A DNA stretch of 64,000 bases, from NCBI GenBank assembly GCA_017547885.1, contig JAFYOP010000012.1, positions 34,086-98,085 of the forward strand, in the 5' to 3' direction. The stretch is from Clostridia bacterium (GTDB taxonomy: Bacteria > Bacillota > Clostridia > Christensenellales > CAG-138). Shown here one piece after another: positions 43,187 through 51,849 of the stretch. A program made the position numbers and the translations under genes. Position 1 is the first letter of the stretch. Each line of letters starts with the position of its first letter. Under the pieces are notes generated by a model that saw only the letters and a list, made by a program, of their open reading frames with translations, was not told the DNA's origin and made no database searches.

Positions 43187-43578
43187 TGTCCAATAATCCC
43201 CCCTATCGCCTCAAGCGTAGATACTACCAAGGGTATAGCTGCAGTAACCATCATAAGCCTCCCTGCAAATTCCACCTTTGCGGCCAATGAGCTCTCACCG
43301 CAGTCTCTGCAGGTATCTGCGCTGAACTGAGCTATATATGCTATTCCAATCATTTTACCTGCGGATCTCATCCCCTTGATATCAATACCGTATTGGCTGA
43401 GCAAGGAATCCGCGGTTTGCGCAATGCCGCCTATTGTGTCAATTCCATACGCAAGAATAACTATCCCCGCCGCAATGCTTACCTGCACAGCAAGTTCGGG
43501 TCTGTAGCTTTTTATCGCCACAACAGCACACAGGGCTATTAAAGCCACAGCAGCAAGTTTCAGAACCTCTGTTACCAT
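43183..43578 (-). CDS. spoIIIAD: Stage III sporulation protein AD
   Basis: 131 residues, four predicted helices, with the conserved KMIGIAYIAQFSADTCRD stretch of SpoIIIAD. Membrane part of the SpoIIIA channel; ends overlap neighbours by one and four bases. Confidence 0.95.
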   Translation of the reverse strand: MVTEVLKLAAVALIALCAVVAIKSYRPELAVQVSIAAGIVILAYGIDTIGGIAQTADSLLSQYGIDIKGMRSAGKMIGIAYIAQFSADTCRDCGESSLAAKVEFAGRLMMVTAAIPLVVSTLEAIGGIIGQ

Positions 43579-43775
43579 TAATACAGCCCAAATATTCGTT
43601 TCACCTGCTCCAACAGCTGCCCTATCTCTCCCACCACCATGCTGAGAGCAAGCACAAGAGCCGCCAAAGCAGCAAGCATAGCAATATCATCCCGTCCCGT
43701 TTGTTTAAGCAGCTGGCATATTACCGCAACCAAAATACCCAGGCCGGCTATTCTCAGCACAAGTTCAATATCCAT
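43578..43775 (-). CDS. spoIIIAC: Stage III sporulation protein AC
   Basis: 65 residues with two helices, related to the first half of SpoIIIAD; the standard size. Membrane component of the complex. Confidence 0.95.
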   Translation of the reverse strand: MDIELVLRIAGLGILVAVICQLLKQTGRDDIAMLAALAALVLALSMVVGEIGQLLEQVKRIFGLY

Positions 43776-43785
43776 AAATCCCTCC

Positions 43786-44286
43786 CTATGCTATCAACAG
43801 CATTATTGCCAGGCCGCCAAGCATGCCCAGTTTTTGATATATCGCACCTTTGCTTTTGCTTTGCGTTTTTAGCTCTGCCGCATAGGTTTCCGCCTGCTCG
43901 CTCCGGTCCTTAAGCATTTTTGCATTGTCCTCCGCATTCATTATTCCTATAGATCTGCCGGATTCTGCTATCAGAGCCATTTCCTGCATGCTGAGTATGT
44001 GGAATTCTCCGCATGTTTTTGCCGCCTGTTCCCAAGCCTGTTCCGCCCCTGTGCCTTTGGAAACATTAAGCATAAATTCACGCCAGAATTCACCGAGGGC
44101 TCCTTCCGAAAGCATTTGGGCAATATCCTTTATATCCCTCGGCCTATATTGCATTTCTGCCGCAAGCGCTCTCATGTCCAGCGCAAAGTTATGCATTATC
44201 CGCTGCCGCATATCCAGTTCCGCAGCTTTGCTTTTTCCGAATAGGATACATAGCAAAAGCGCCGCAATGCTGCCTATCAAACGCAT
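43786..44286 (-). CDS. spoIIIAB: Stage III sporulation protein AB
   Basis: 166 residues with hydrophobic termini and a cytoplasmic helical domain (GspF/T2SS-F-like) in the middle. Partners the SpoIIIAA ATPase. Start overlaps the spoIIIAA end by ten bases. Confidence 0.94.
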   Translation of the reverse strand: MRLIGSIAALLLCILFGKSKAAELDMRQRIMHNFALDMRALAAEMQYRPRDIKDIAQMLSEGALGEFWREFMLNVSKGTGAEQAWEQAAKTCGEFHILSMQEMALIAESGRSIGIMNAEDNAKMLKDRSEQAETYAAELKTQSKSKGAIYQKLGMLGGLAIMLLIA

Positions 44287-45125
44287 AATATTTCCTCCGT
44301 TATATCGGCAAAGCTCCTGCTGCCGGTCCGATTTTTAAGCAGAACAATCCGCTCAAAAGCGCCTTCGCTTACGGCACGCCTTATTCCTTTGCGCCTAAGC
44401 ACTTCTTTGCCGCTGCCATGAGCGCTGGCAATTACCTTTACCCCACAGCCCGATGCTTCCAGCACAGCTGCCCCGTCCTCTTCCGATGCTATTTCATCTG
44501 TTATAAGTATTTGAGGCGACATTCCTCTCAGCAGAAGTCTTAATCCAATTGATTTTTCACATCCGCTCATCACATCCGAAAATCCCACATCCAGCATAGG
44601 TATCCCTTTTATTCCGGCAGCGATTTCGCCCCGTTCATCTGCTATTCCAACCTTATATCCCGCTTCTGACAGCTGCCTTGCGGCATCCCTGAGTACCGTG
44701 GTTTTTCCCGCCCCCGGCTCAGACAGCAGCAATACGCTGTGCAATCTTTCATCTGATACATACCGTACAAATTGATCCCCCGCACCCTTTATCTGCCTTG
44801 CAAGGCGTATATTAAAGCTGTGAGGCATGGTCATTCCCGTTGGTGTGAGTTTGCCCGAAATTCCCACCCTTGACCCATCGCACAGCGTTATATAGCTTTC
44901 CTTCAGTTCCTGCTGGTGGGCAAAAACAGAATGACCGCATACAAGTTCAAGCATTTGCTCACATTCCTCATGTGATACCGTATACGCTGTTTTCCTGCTG
45001 CTCTGTCCTATCAGTATTACAGGCATACCCGCACGAATGCGTATTTCCTCGTCTGTTTCGCATATGTGTGGTTCGACAGCTTCCCGTATTCCTTTCGGCA
45101 TCACATTAATACAATCCCCGTACAT
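44277..45125 (-). CDS. spoIIIAA: Stage III sporulation protein AA (ATPase)
   Basis: 282 residues, a little shorter than Bacillus SpoIIIAA (307). Walker A EPGAGKTT (about 150-157), Walker B-like ILITDEI and a late ASAHG. Type II secretion-like ATPase that powers the mother-cell channel. First gene of the operon, with GGAGGG upstream. Confidence 0.95.
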   Translation of the reverse strand: MYGDCINVMPKGIREAVEPHICETDEEIRIRAGMPVILIGQSSRKTAYTVSHEECEQMLELVCGHSVFAHQQELKESYITLCDGSRVGISGKLTPTGMTMPHSFNIRLARQIKGAGDQFVRYVSDERLHSVLLLSEPGAGKTTVLRDAARQLSEAGYKVGIADERGEIAAGIKGIPMLDVGFSDVMSGCEKSIGLRLLLRGMSPQILITDEIASEEDGAAVLEASGCGVKVIASAHGSGKEVLRRKGIRRAVSEGAFERIVLLKNRTGSRSFADITEEILCV

Positions 45126-45141
45126 ATCTTGTCCCTCCGCT

Positions 45142-45170
45142 ACTGTATATACCTATGACAGGATTTATCC
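45142..45170 (-). promoter_or_regulatory. Candidate sigma-E promoter for spoIIIA
   Basis: Minus strand GGATAAA (45164-45170) and TATACAGT (45142-45149) are 14 bases apart, close to the sigma-E pattern (ATA-containing -35, CATACANT -10). Only 20 bases precede the start codon. Consistent with mother-cell control of spoIIIA in Bacillus. Confidence 0.5.
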
Positions 45171-45181
45171 GCATAACACAA

Positions 45182-45207
45182 AACCGCCGGACATACCGGC
45201 GGTCGAA
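45182..45207 (-). terminator. Terminator before spoIIIAA
   Basis: ACCGCCGG / CCGGCGGT stem with a 5-7-base loop followed by TTTTGTG on the minus strand; ends transcription from the membrane protein gene upstream of spoIIIAA. Confidence 0.7.
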
Positions 45208-45226
45208 GGCTGTCATTTTATGAAGT

Positions 45227-45799
45227 TTACTCTATCCCTGCCCTCTTTGGCAGAAGATCATTTACCCATATTATAACCGTGCTTATACACAGCGCGATCA
45301 GCTGAGCCGCAATAATATCATGCTCTATCTCCACAGACGCATATCCCGAAACAATAAGCGTTATAAACGTATTCATTGCAGCCGATATCAGCGGTATGCT
45401 TCCTGCGGCATAGGCCGCGGCCGATGGATTTCCCGCACATACAAAAGCAGACATTCCTGCCATCAGACCGCACAGCAGTCCGCTATCCGCTCCGTACAAT
45501 TCGCCGTTATCCTTCAGCAGCGCAGCAAGTAAGGAAATAAGCATCACCGCCCCTATTCCTGCTGAGTCCGTATCTGTCTTTCTTATCATATACCCCGGCA
45601 TAAATGTCAGCAGCAGGGCAGCCAAGTTTATACTTATCTCCATCCCTATTCTGAGCTGAAATATCGACAGCGCCAAAGCGCACAACAATATATAGCACCC
45701 CTCAAGCACACTGATGCCAAGTGCGTTCAACGGTCCTTTAAGCCCGCCCGTAAGTACAAGTATATAGACACAAATGATTATTGCTATGTATTCCGGCAT
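45227..45799 (-). CDS. Hypothetical multi-pass membrane protein upstream of spoIIIA
   Basis: 190 residues with about six helices, no recognised family. Its Shine-Dalgarno region is the second arm of a strong hairpin (45807-45842) and a terminator separates it from spoIIIAA. Position beside the sporulation operon suggests, but does not show, a developmental role. Confidence 0.7.
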   Translation of the reverse strand: MPEYIAIIICVYILVLTGGLKGPLNALGISVLEGCYILLCALALSIFQLRIGMEISINLAALLLTFMPGYMIRKTDTDSAGIGAVMLISLLAALLKDNGELYGADSGLLCGLMAGMSAFVCAGNPSAAAYAAGSIPLISAAMNTFITLIVSGYASVEIEHDIIAAQLIALCISTVIIWVNDLLPKRAGIE

Positions 45800-45806
45800 A
45801 AATAAC

Positions 45807-45842
45807 TCCCCTTTTCTCGCTTAGTCTGGCGAAAAAAGGGGA
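45807..45842 (-). promoter_or_regulatory. Hairpin sequestering the ribosome site of the membrane protein gene
   Basis: TCCCCTTTTCTCGC / GCGAAAAAAGGGGA: a 14-bp stem with one wobble-forming mismatch. On the minus strand the second arm contains AAAAGGGGAG, six bases from the ATG. No T-tract follows, so a terminator is less likely. Confidence 0.5.
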
Positions 45843-45865
45843 AGAAAAATACAAGCAATTTATGG

Positions 45866-46717
45866 TTACATCAGCTGAATAAAGGCCGCCATGGAGCCGG
45901 TTATGCCCTTATCCCTGCGATGGGAAAAGAACATATCCTTATCCTCGTAGGTACATGCATTCATAAGTGTAATATTCTCAGGCTTGATACCTGCCTCCAC
46001 GAACTGTACAGCCGCCGCAAGCTCCAGGTCCACATATGCCTTGCCGGGTTTGCCGGGCATGGTTATACCCTCCTGATCAAACTCTGCTGCAAACTTAGCC
46101 CCCAGCTCCTCGTCCACTTCGAAGCATGTCTTACATATACAGGGCCCGGTGGAAGCAATAATATTCTCAGGTCGTGTGCCGTATTCCTCTGCCATGCGCT
46201 CAGCCATGCGTGCGCCTATGCGCAAAAATGTTCCCTTCCATCCTGCATGAGCCATGCCTATGGCGCGATGCACAGGATCATAGAAGAAGTATGCGCCGCA
46301 GTCCGCATGGGAAGTGACCAGCGCAACGGAAGGGTCATTTGTGATTATTCCGTCGCAAAAAGGCAGCGGCTCAAGGGAAAAGCCCCTTCCCCTGTGCTCA
46401 TTATCCAGCCTCAGCACCACGCTGCCGTGCTCGTGGTTTACCACTGCCATGTCATCATAGCTTATTCCCGCACCCTCTGCAAAAATACGGAAATTCGCTA
46501 TAACTTCCTCCGCGGAACCGCCCCGGTTCCAGCTGAGATTCAGCGAAGCATAAGGCGGGTCTTTGGTTATGCCGCCCTCGCGGGTGGAAAAGCCATGGCG
46601 TATTCCTCCGGCCTTATCCAATGCTTCGGAACAGTACAGCCCTGTTCCGGCAGGTGTTTTTTTGTAAATAAAGCCGTGCTTTATCAGCGCGGCCTTTTTC
46701 TTTGAAATAATGCTCAT
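45866..46717 (-). CDS. pgeF: PgeF-type multicopper-polyphenol-oxidase-fold protein
   Basis: 283 residues of the DUF152/laccase-domain family: zinc ligands in NHEHGS, SHADCGAYFF and AHAGWKG (cysteine and histidine). In other bacteria PgeF removes L-Ser mis-inserted into peptidoglycan precursors. The ATG directly follows the nrdR stop. Confidence 0.9.
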   Translation of the reverse strand: MSIISKKKAALIKHGFIYKKTPAGTGLYCSEALDKAGGIRHGFSTREGGITKDPPYASLNLSWNRGGSAEEVIANFRIFAEGAGISYDDMAVVNHEHGSVVLRLDNEHRGRGFSLEPLPFCDGIITNDPSVALVTSHADCGAYFFYDPVHRAIGMAHAGWKGTFLRIGARMAERMAEEYGTRPENIIASTGPCICKTCFEVDEELGAKFAAEFDQEGITMPGKPGKAYVDLELAAAVQFVEAGIKPENITLMNACTYEDKDMFFSHRRDKGITGSMAAFIQLM

Positions 46718-47176
46718 TTAAGATTGCTCTCCCAAAAGCAGCTTAAGCTCGTTCATGAAGGTATTGATATCCTTGAACTGGCGATATACCGAAGCAAAAC
46801 GCACATATGCTACCTCGTCCAGGTCCTTGAGGCGCTGCATTACCATCTGACCTATATCATCGGTACGCACTTCCTGCTCGAGGGAATTGAACACCTCGCG
46901 GACAACGCCGTCCACCAGCTCGTCCATCTTTGCCGCGGGAACAGGCCTCTTTTCGCAGGCCTTACGAACGCCGGACAGTATCTTCTCGCTGTTGAAAGCC
47001 TCACGGGTACCGTCTTTTTTAACAACCATTATAGGTATTTCTTCTATTTTTTCATAGGTAGTGAAGCGCTTTCCGCAGCTGATGCACTCCCTGCGCCTGC
47101 GTATGGAGGTACCGTCATCTGTGGGACGGGAATCTACTACCTTGCTTTCGGTGCTGAGGCAATAACGGCATTTCAT
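46718..47176 (-). CDS. nrdR: Transcriptional regulator NrdR
   Basis: 152 residues: zinc ribbon with cysteines 3, 6, 31 and 34 and an ATP-cone domain from about 48. Senses (d)ATP and represses ribonucleotide reductase genes. Normal length. Confidence 0.97.
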   Translation of the reverse strand: MKCRYCLSTESKVVDSRPTDDGTSIRRRRECISCGKRFTTYEKIEEIPIMVVKKDGTREAFNSEKILSGVRKACEKRPVPAAKMDELVDGVVREVFNSLEQEVRTDDIGQMVMQRLKDLDEVAYVRFASVYRQFKDINTFMNELKLLLGEQS

Positions 47177-47256
47177 GGGGAATCCTCCCTAAATATAGTA
47201 TATCTTTATTGCATAATACCATACATATCGGTTTTTTTCCATATCCATTTAAAAAT

Positions 47257-47502
47257 TTACTTCAGTATCACGTCCACCAGTATCACATCGTCCCCTATCA
47301 TGCTTATTCGGCTGTATGGTATAACCAGTTCTTCATCACTTCTGAGCATGCCGAAAAAGCGCGGCGGCCCCGGCACAACTATTGAGCGGATCACACCCGA
47401 ACACTGGTCAACCTCCAAATCGCATATACACCCTAACCTTGAGCCATCCCGCATGTTTATTACTTCCTTGCGCCGTATATCTCCAAAGTTCAAATAGGCC
47501 AC
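47257..47502 (-). CDS. YlmC/YmxH-family PRC-barrel protein
   Basis: 81 residues, GTG start with GAGGTGA upstream. RRKEVINMRDGSRLG and the PGPPRFFGM pattern are typical of YlmC/YmxH sporulation proteins, often located near sigG. Function uncertain. Confidence 0.85.
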   Translation of the reverse strand: MAYLNFGDIRRKEVINMRDGSRLGCICDLEVDQCSGVIRSIVVPGPPRFFGMLRSDEELVIPYSRISMIGDDVILVDVILK

Positions 47503-47554
47503 ATCTGCTCACCTCATCATCATAATATGCATAAAATCGTCATAATAGCTCATG

Positions 47555-47586
47555 AAAAAGGCGGCAAAGCCAATAGCTTTGCCGCC
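47555..47586 (-). terminator. Rho-independent terminator of the SAH hydrolase gene
   Basis: Perfect 11-bp stem GGCGGCAAAGC / GCTTTGCCGCC, 5-base loop, then TTTTT on the minus strand. Confidence 0.9.
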
Positions 47587-47603
47587 ATAAATGATTTTTC
47601 GGT

Positions 47604-48848
47604 TTATACTTCCCAGCTGTTGAGGTATGCTTCCTGCTCAGGGGTGAGAACATCAACCTCCATGCCGCAGCCATCCAGCTTAAGACGGGATACTGCCTCG
47701 TCTATCTCACGGGGCACCTCGTATACCTTCTTTTCAAGGCCCTTGCCATGCTTTACAAGGTATTCAAGGGATAATGCCTGAATGGCAAAGCTGGTATCCA
47801 TTATCTCCGCAGGATGGCCATTGCCGGAAGCAAGATTTACCAGCCTGCCCTCCGCAAGCAGATTAAGGGTGCGGCCGTCTGACAGTTCATAGCCCACTAT
47901 GTCGTTGCGGCGCTTGAATACCTTTACAGCCATGGCCTCAAGCTCTTCAGCGTTTACTTCTACATTAAAATGGCCCGCATTGGACAGGAATGCATTGTCC
48001 TTCATCACCTCAAAATGACGGCGGGTGATAACGTCACGGCAGCCGGTGGTTGTAACAAAAATATCGCCCTGAGGTGCAGCCTTGTCCATGGTCATTACAC
48101 GGCAGCCGTCCATGGAGGCCTCCAGTGCCTTTATGGGGTCTATTTCGGTAACGATAACATTTGCCCCCATGCCCTTGGCACGCATGGCAACGCCTCGGCC
48201 ACAGTAGCCATAGCCTGCCACAACAACTGTGCGGCCTGCCACCAGCAGGTTGGTGGTGTGCATTATGCTGTCCCATACGGACTGGCCTGTGCCGTACTTA
48301 TTATCGTAATAGCGCTTGCACTTGGCATCGTTTACGTTCATCATCGGGAAGGGCAGTACGCCGGCCTTTTCCCTTGCAACAAGGCGATGTATGCCGGTGG
48401 TGGTCTCCTCCGCGCCGCCTATAATGTTATCTGCAAGGTCACGGCGCTTATTGGACAGCAGCTCCATAAGGTCTCCGCCGTCGTCTATTATAAGGTCAGG
48501 ATGGCAGGAAAGTGCCGCCTCAAGAAGCTGCCGGTATTCTGCTGCATCCACGCCGTACTTTGCATAGGTGTTTACACCAAGGGAAGCAAGACCTGCAGCC
48601 ACGTCATCCTGAGTGGAAAGGGGATTGCAGCCGGTGGCATGCACTTCTGCACCGCCTGCGGCAAGGCACAGTGCAAGATATGCGGTCTTGGCTTCCATAT
48701 GTATGGAAAGGGTGACCTTCAGCCCCTTAAAGGGCTGTTCTTTTTCAAAGCGTGCCTTTATGGCTGACAGGGCAGGCATAAAATCCTGCACCCACTCTAT
48801 CTTCATGCGACCGTATTCGGCCATGCTCATATCCTTTACTATGCTCAT
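47604..48848 (-). CDS. ahcY: Adenosylhomocysteinase
   Basis: 414 residues. NAD-binding GYGYCGRGVAMRAKGMGA and the flanking SVWDSIMHTTN-type substrate segments. It hydrolyses S-adenosylhomocysteine to adenosine and homocysteine. The C-terminus ends LTPEQEAYL, the archaeal/Thermotoga-like type rather than the longer proteobacterial type. Divergent from the MtaD gene. Confidence 0.95.
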   Translation of the reverse strand: MSIVKDMSMAEYGRMKIEWVQDFMPALSAIKARFEKEQPFKGLKVTLSIHMEAKTAYLALCLAAGGAEVHATGCNPLSTQDDVAAGLASLGVNTYAKYGVDAAEYRQLLEAALSCHPDLIIDDGGDLMELLSNKRRDLADNIIGGAEETTTGIHRLVAREKAGVLPFPMMNVNDAKCKRYYDNKYGTGQSVWDSIMHTTNLLVAGRTVVVAGYGYCGRGVAMRAKGMGANVIVTEIDPIKALEASMDGCRVMTMDKAAPQGDIFVTTTGCRDVITRRHFEVMKDNAFLSNAGHFNVEVNAEELEAMAVKVFKRRNDIVGYELSDGRTLNLLAEGRLVNLASGNGHPAEIMDTSFAIQALSLEYLVKHGKGLEKKVYEVPREIDEAVSRLKLDGCGMEVDVLTPEQEAYLNSWEV

Positions 48849-48887
48849 GGATAACTCTCCTTTTTTCGCTGTATTCAGGCAATAATT

Positions 48888-48916
48888 ATTCTATCAGCGG
48901 CACATGTGGGTGTCAA
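48888..48916 (-). promoter_or_regulatory. Sigma-A promoter of ahcY
   Basis: TTGACA (48911-48916) and TAGAAT (48888-48893) with a 17-base spacer on the minus strand. Confidence 0.75.
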
Positions 48917-48922
48917 TGCGCT

Positions 48923-48950
48923 TTGCATTCCTTATTGCTGCTGTTATAAT
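48923..48950 (+). promoter_or_regulatory. Sigma-A promoter of mtaD
   Basis: TTGCAT (48923-48928) and extended -10 TGT-TATAAT (48942-48950), 16-base spacer, on the plus strand; nearly overlaps the ahcY promoter back to back. Confidence 0.7.
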
Positions 48951-48981
48951 AAAGGTATCACAATATAGGGAGAAAGCTCAT

Positions 48982-50280
48982 ATGAAGACCCTGATGAAAA
49001 ACTGCGATATATTAGCCTCCGGAGCTTCCGGTTTTTATGTGCTGAAAAACGCCTTCTGCGGCATAGATAACGACAGGATATGCTGTCTTTCCGAAACAGA
49101 GCCTTCGGAAAAATTTGATTACGTTAAGGATATGGGCGGCAAAGTGCTGTTCCCCGGCCTTATCAATACCCATTGCCATGCCGCAATGACTCTGCTTCGG
49201 GGCATAGGCAGCGACCTGCCCCTGCAGGAATGGCTCTTTGACCATATGTTCCCCACAGAGGATAAGCTTCGTCCCGAGGACGTAAAGGCGGGCAGCCAGC
49301 TGGCTATAATGGAAATGCTTTCCACAGGCACCGTAAGCTTTTCGGATATGTATTACTTCTGCGAGGACACCGCTGAAGCCGTACTGGAATCCGGCATCAA
49401 GGCAAACCTCTGCCGCGCCATCTCCGCATTCGACCCAAACGAAGCCTATGAAGACAGCTACAGGGTAAAGGAAGCATTGAAGCTTTACCATGCCTATCAC
49501 AATGCAGGCAACGGCAGGCTGAAGATAGATCTCTCCCTCCACGCCGAGTATACCTGCCTTGAGCATATAGTCAAAGCCCACAGCGCAAAGTGCAAGGACC
49601 TGGACGCAATAATGCATATACACCTTTCCGAAACCAAGTCTGAACATGATAACTGCGTAGAAAAATACGGCAAGACCCCTGCCGAGTGGTTCCGTGATCT
49701 CGGCGCATTTGACAGTCCCGCCCTTGCCGCGCACTGCGTATGGTGCACCGACAGCGACCTTGAGATACTTAAGGCATACAACGTTGCTCCCATACATAAC
49801 CCCACCAGCAATATGAAGCTTGGCAGCGGCTTTGCCCCCATACAAAAGATGAACGCCATGGGCCTTACCGTAGGCCTTGGCACAGACGGAGCCGCCAGCA
49901 ACAATAACCTTAACCTTATTGAGGAGATGCATCTGGCCTCCATAATCCACAACGGATACAGCAATGACCCCACTATTATGAAACCCGCCGAGGTGCTCAA
50001 AATGGCAACCACAAACGGCGCAAAGATACAGGGCCGCACCGACTGCGGCGGTATAGCCCTCGGCAACAAGGCGGATATCATTGCCCTTAACTTTGATGCC
50101 CCCCACATGCTGCCCGCCTTTGACCCTCTTACCATGCTCTGCTACAGCGCTCAGGGCAGCGACGTTGCCATGACAATGGTAGACGGCAAAGTCCTCTACG
50201 AAAACGGCGAATTCCTCACCATTGACAAGGAAAAGGTTTATGCCGACGTAAGGCAGTCTCTCAAGCATCTGTACAGCTAA
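48982..50280 (+). CDS. mtaD: 5-methylthioadenosine/S-adenosylhomocysteine deaminase
   Basis: 432 residues from the ATG with AGGGAGAAAG upstream; an in-frame codon at 48904 lies in the promoter and is not used. PGLINTHCHAAMTLLRG holds the metal histidines, and SLHAEYTC and NTSN-like segments lie further on, with a late GTDGAASNNN. It deaminates SAH, methylthioadenosine or adenosine to inosine-type products. Pairs with ahcY as an alternative SAH route. Confidence 0.9.
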   Translation: MKTLMKNCDILASGASGFYVLKNAFCGIDNDRICCLSETEPSEKFDYVKDMGGKVLFPGLINTHCHAAMTLLRGIGSDLPLQEWLFDHMFPTEDKLRPEDVKAGSQLAIMEMLSTGTVSFSDMYYFCEDTAEAVLESGIKANLCRAISAFDPNEAYEDSYRVKEALKLYHAYHNAGNGRLKIDLSLHAEYTCLEHIVKAHSAKCKDLDAIMHIHLSETKSEHDNCVEKYGKTPAEWFRDLGAFDSPALAAHCVWCTDSDLEILKAYNVAPIHNPTSNMKLGSGFAPIQKMNAMGLTVGLGTDGAASNNNLNLIEEMHLASIIHNGYSNDPTIMKPAEVLKMATTNGAKIQGRTDCGGIALGNKADIIALNFDAPHMLPAFDPLTMLCYSAQGSDVAMTMVDGKVLYENGEFLTIDKEKVYADVRQSLKHLYS

Positions 50281-50291
50281 AGGAGTATCCT

Positions 50292-50615
50292 ATGAAGCGT
50301 CTTTTCACTTTTCTTATCATGCTGTCTCTGCTCCTTGCAGGCTGCGCCAAAGAGCCCGCTCCGCAGGTACCAAATACCATGCCTCCATCCGTAATGATAG
50401 ATGGCATGCTTTATCAAACTACAGGCAAGCAAATGCCCGGCGAGGCAGACCCTTCCGTAATAGAAGAAATATCCGAAATCATTCCCTCAAGTCAGCTCCC
50501 CTGTGAGGACGGCCAAAGCAACTTTGGCGAAGCGGGCGTAAAATACGCCTTTACAGAGGATGGTCTTGTGGTGCTTCTCGGCAACGAATGGACACTTTTT
50601 GAGCCTGTTGAATAA
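50292..50615 (+). CDS. Small hypothetical lipoprotein
   Basis: 107 residues starting 11 bases after mtaD with AAGGAG upstream. Lipobox LLAGC at 15-19, then a Pro-rich stretch. No family recognised; possibly envelope-located and co-transcribed with mtaD. Confidence 0.75.
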   Translation: MKRLFTFLIMLSLLLAGCAKEPAPQVPNTMPPSVMIDGMLYQTTGKQMPGEADPSVIEEISEIIPSSQLPCEDGQSNFGEAGVKYAFTEDGLVVLLGNEWTLFEPVE

Positions 50616-50628
50616 CAAAAACACACAT

Positions 50629-50654
50629 AAAAGGCAGGATATTTCCTGCCTTTT
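50629..50654. terminator. Bidirectional terminator (lipoprotein / sigF)
   Basis: AAAAGGCAGGA / TCCTGCCTTTT, perfect 11-bp stem with a 4-base loop, between convergent genes. Confidence 0.85.
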
Positions 50655-50658
50655 TAAT

Positions 50659-51408
50659 TTATCCGCTTTCCGCCGCCCGTTCCCTCAGTTTTTTCATTAT
50701 TCTGCTCTCAAGACGAGATACCTGTACCTGTGATATTCCCATGGATGCCGCAATTTCGCTCTGGGTCTTATCGCGGAAGTAGCGCAGCATTATTATCTTT
50801 TGCTCCCGCGGCTCCAGTATGCTCATAAGCTGCTGCAGCAATATTCTGTCCAATGCATCGTCATCTCCATCGCCGCTGCCGCTTAGCTTATCCATTACCA
50901 GTGCATCTCCCTCATCTCCATACACCGGTTCGTATATGGATATATGAGGCCGTGACGAATCCATTGCCATGGATATTTCCTCAGGGTTCTCCCCCATGTA
51001 TTCAGCCAGTTCCTGTATACCGGGGTCTCTGCCAAGTTTGGATGAAAGCTCACCCTGTGCTGCAGCTGCCCTGCCTGCCAGTTCCTTAAGGGATCGGCTC
51101 ACCTTTACCATTCCGTCATCCCTTAGATATCGCTTTATCTCTCCTGCTATCATGGGCACGGCGTAGGTGGAAAACCGCACATTATAAGCCGGGTCAAAGT
51201 TCTTTACAGCCTTTACCAGCCCCATGCTGCCTATCTGATACAGATCATCGTATTCCACTCCCCGGTTTACGAACTTCTTCACAATAGAGCGCACCAAAGC
51301 CATATTGCAGCGCACAAGCTCCTCCATTGCGTCGCTGTCCCCTCCCTTGGCAAGCAGGATCAGCTCTATTGTTCTTTCATATGTCAGGCGGGATGTATCA
51401 TTCATCAT
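50659..51408 (-). CDS. sigF: RNA polymerase sigma-F factor
   Basis: 249 residues. Regions 2 (YDDLYQIGSMGLVKAVKNFD and RFSTYAVPMIAGEIKRYLRD), 3 and 4 (TQSEIAASMGISQVQVSRLE) all intact. Forespore-specific sigma, held by SpoIIAB until septation. Overlaps the spoIIAB end by 11 bases. Confidence 0.97.
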   Translation of the reverse strand: MMNDTSRLTYERTIELILLAKGGDSDAMEELVRCNMALVRSIVKKFVNRGVEYDDLYQIGSMGLVKAVKNFDPAYNVRFSTYAVPMIAGEIKRYLRDDGMVKVSRSLKELAGRAAAAQGELSSKLGRDPGIQELAEYMGENPEEISMAMDSSRPHISIYEPVYGDEGDALVMDKLSGSGDGDDDALDRILLQQLMSILEPREQKIIMLRYFRDKTQSEIAASMGISQVQVSRLESRIMKKLRERAAESG

Positions 51409-51838
51409 CCCCCACCGATCCTATGCGCTTTGTCATTACCACCTTTGTGCCTCTGCCGGGGGTGGATTCCACCACCAGCCCATCCATAAAGGCCTCCATC
51501 ACCGAAAAGCCCATGCCGGAACGTTCTGTTCCTGGCATAGTGGTATAAAACGGCTGCATGGCAAGGGATACGTTTTCCATGCCTTTACCCTCGTCAATTA
51601 CCGTTGCCTCAAATACATTCCCCTGTATTTCACAGCTCATATACACTTTTTTTGCCGGGTTGTTGCTGTATCCGTGAACTATGGCATTTGTGACTGCCTC
51701 GCTTATTGCCGTACGAATGTCCGAAAGCTCCGCAAGAGTGGGATTCAGCTGCGTAGCAAAGGCAGCAGCCACCGCCCGTGCAAAGGATTCGTTCTGAGAT
51801 ATGCTGTCAAATGTTAATTCCATATGATTTTGTATCAT
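51398..51838 (-). CDS. spoIIAB: Anti-sigma-F factor SpoIIAB
   Basis: 146 residues, the same length as the Bacillus protein, from the ATG with GGGGGT upstream. GHKL kinase fold with AVTNAIVHGYSNN and DEGKGMENV ATP-binding boxes. Binds SigF and phosphorylates SpoIIAA. A start 12 bases earlier overlaps the spoIIAA stop (TAATG) but has no ribosome site. Confidence 0.96.
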   Translation of the reverse strand: MIQNHMELTFDSISQNESFARAVAAAFATQLNPTLAELSDIRTAISEAVTNAIVHGYSNNPAKKVYMSCEIQGNVFEATVIDEGKGMENVSLAMQPFYTTMPGTERSGMGFSVMEAFMDGLVVESTPGRGTKVVMTKRIGSVGDDE

Positions 51839-51849
51839 GTTTACCCCCA

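Noticed and set aside
47970..48767. Open 265-codon frame opposite ahcY
   Set aside because: Antisense shadow of a clear adenosylhomocysteinase gene.
49012..50268. Open 418-codon frame on the strand opposite mtaD
   Set aside because: It mirrors mtaD exactly; the protein is Cys/Gly/Val-rich with no motif and no ribosome site. Caused by the codon bias of the real gene.
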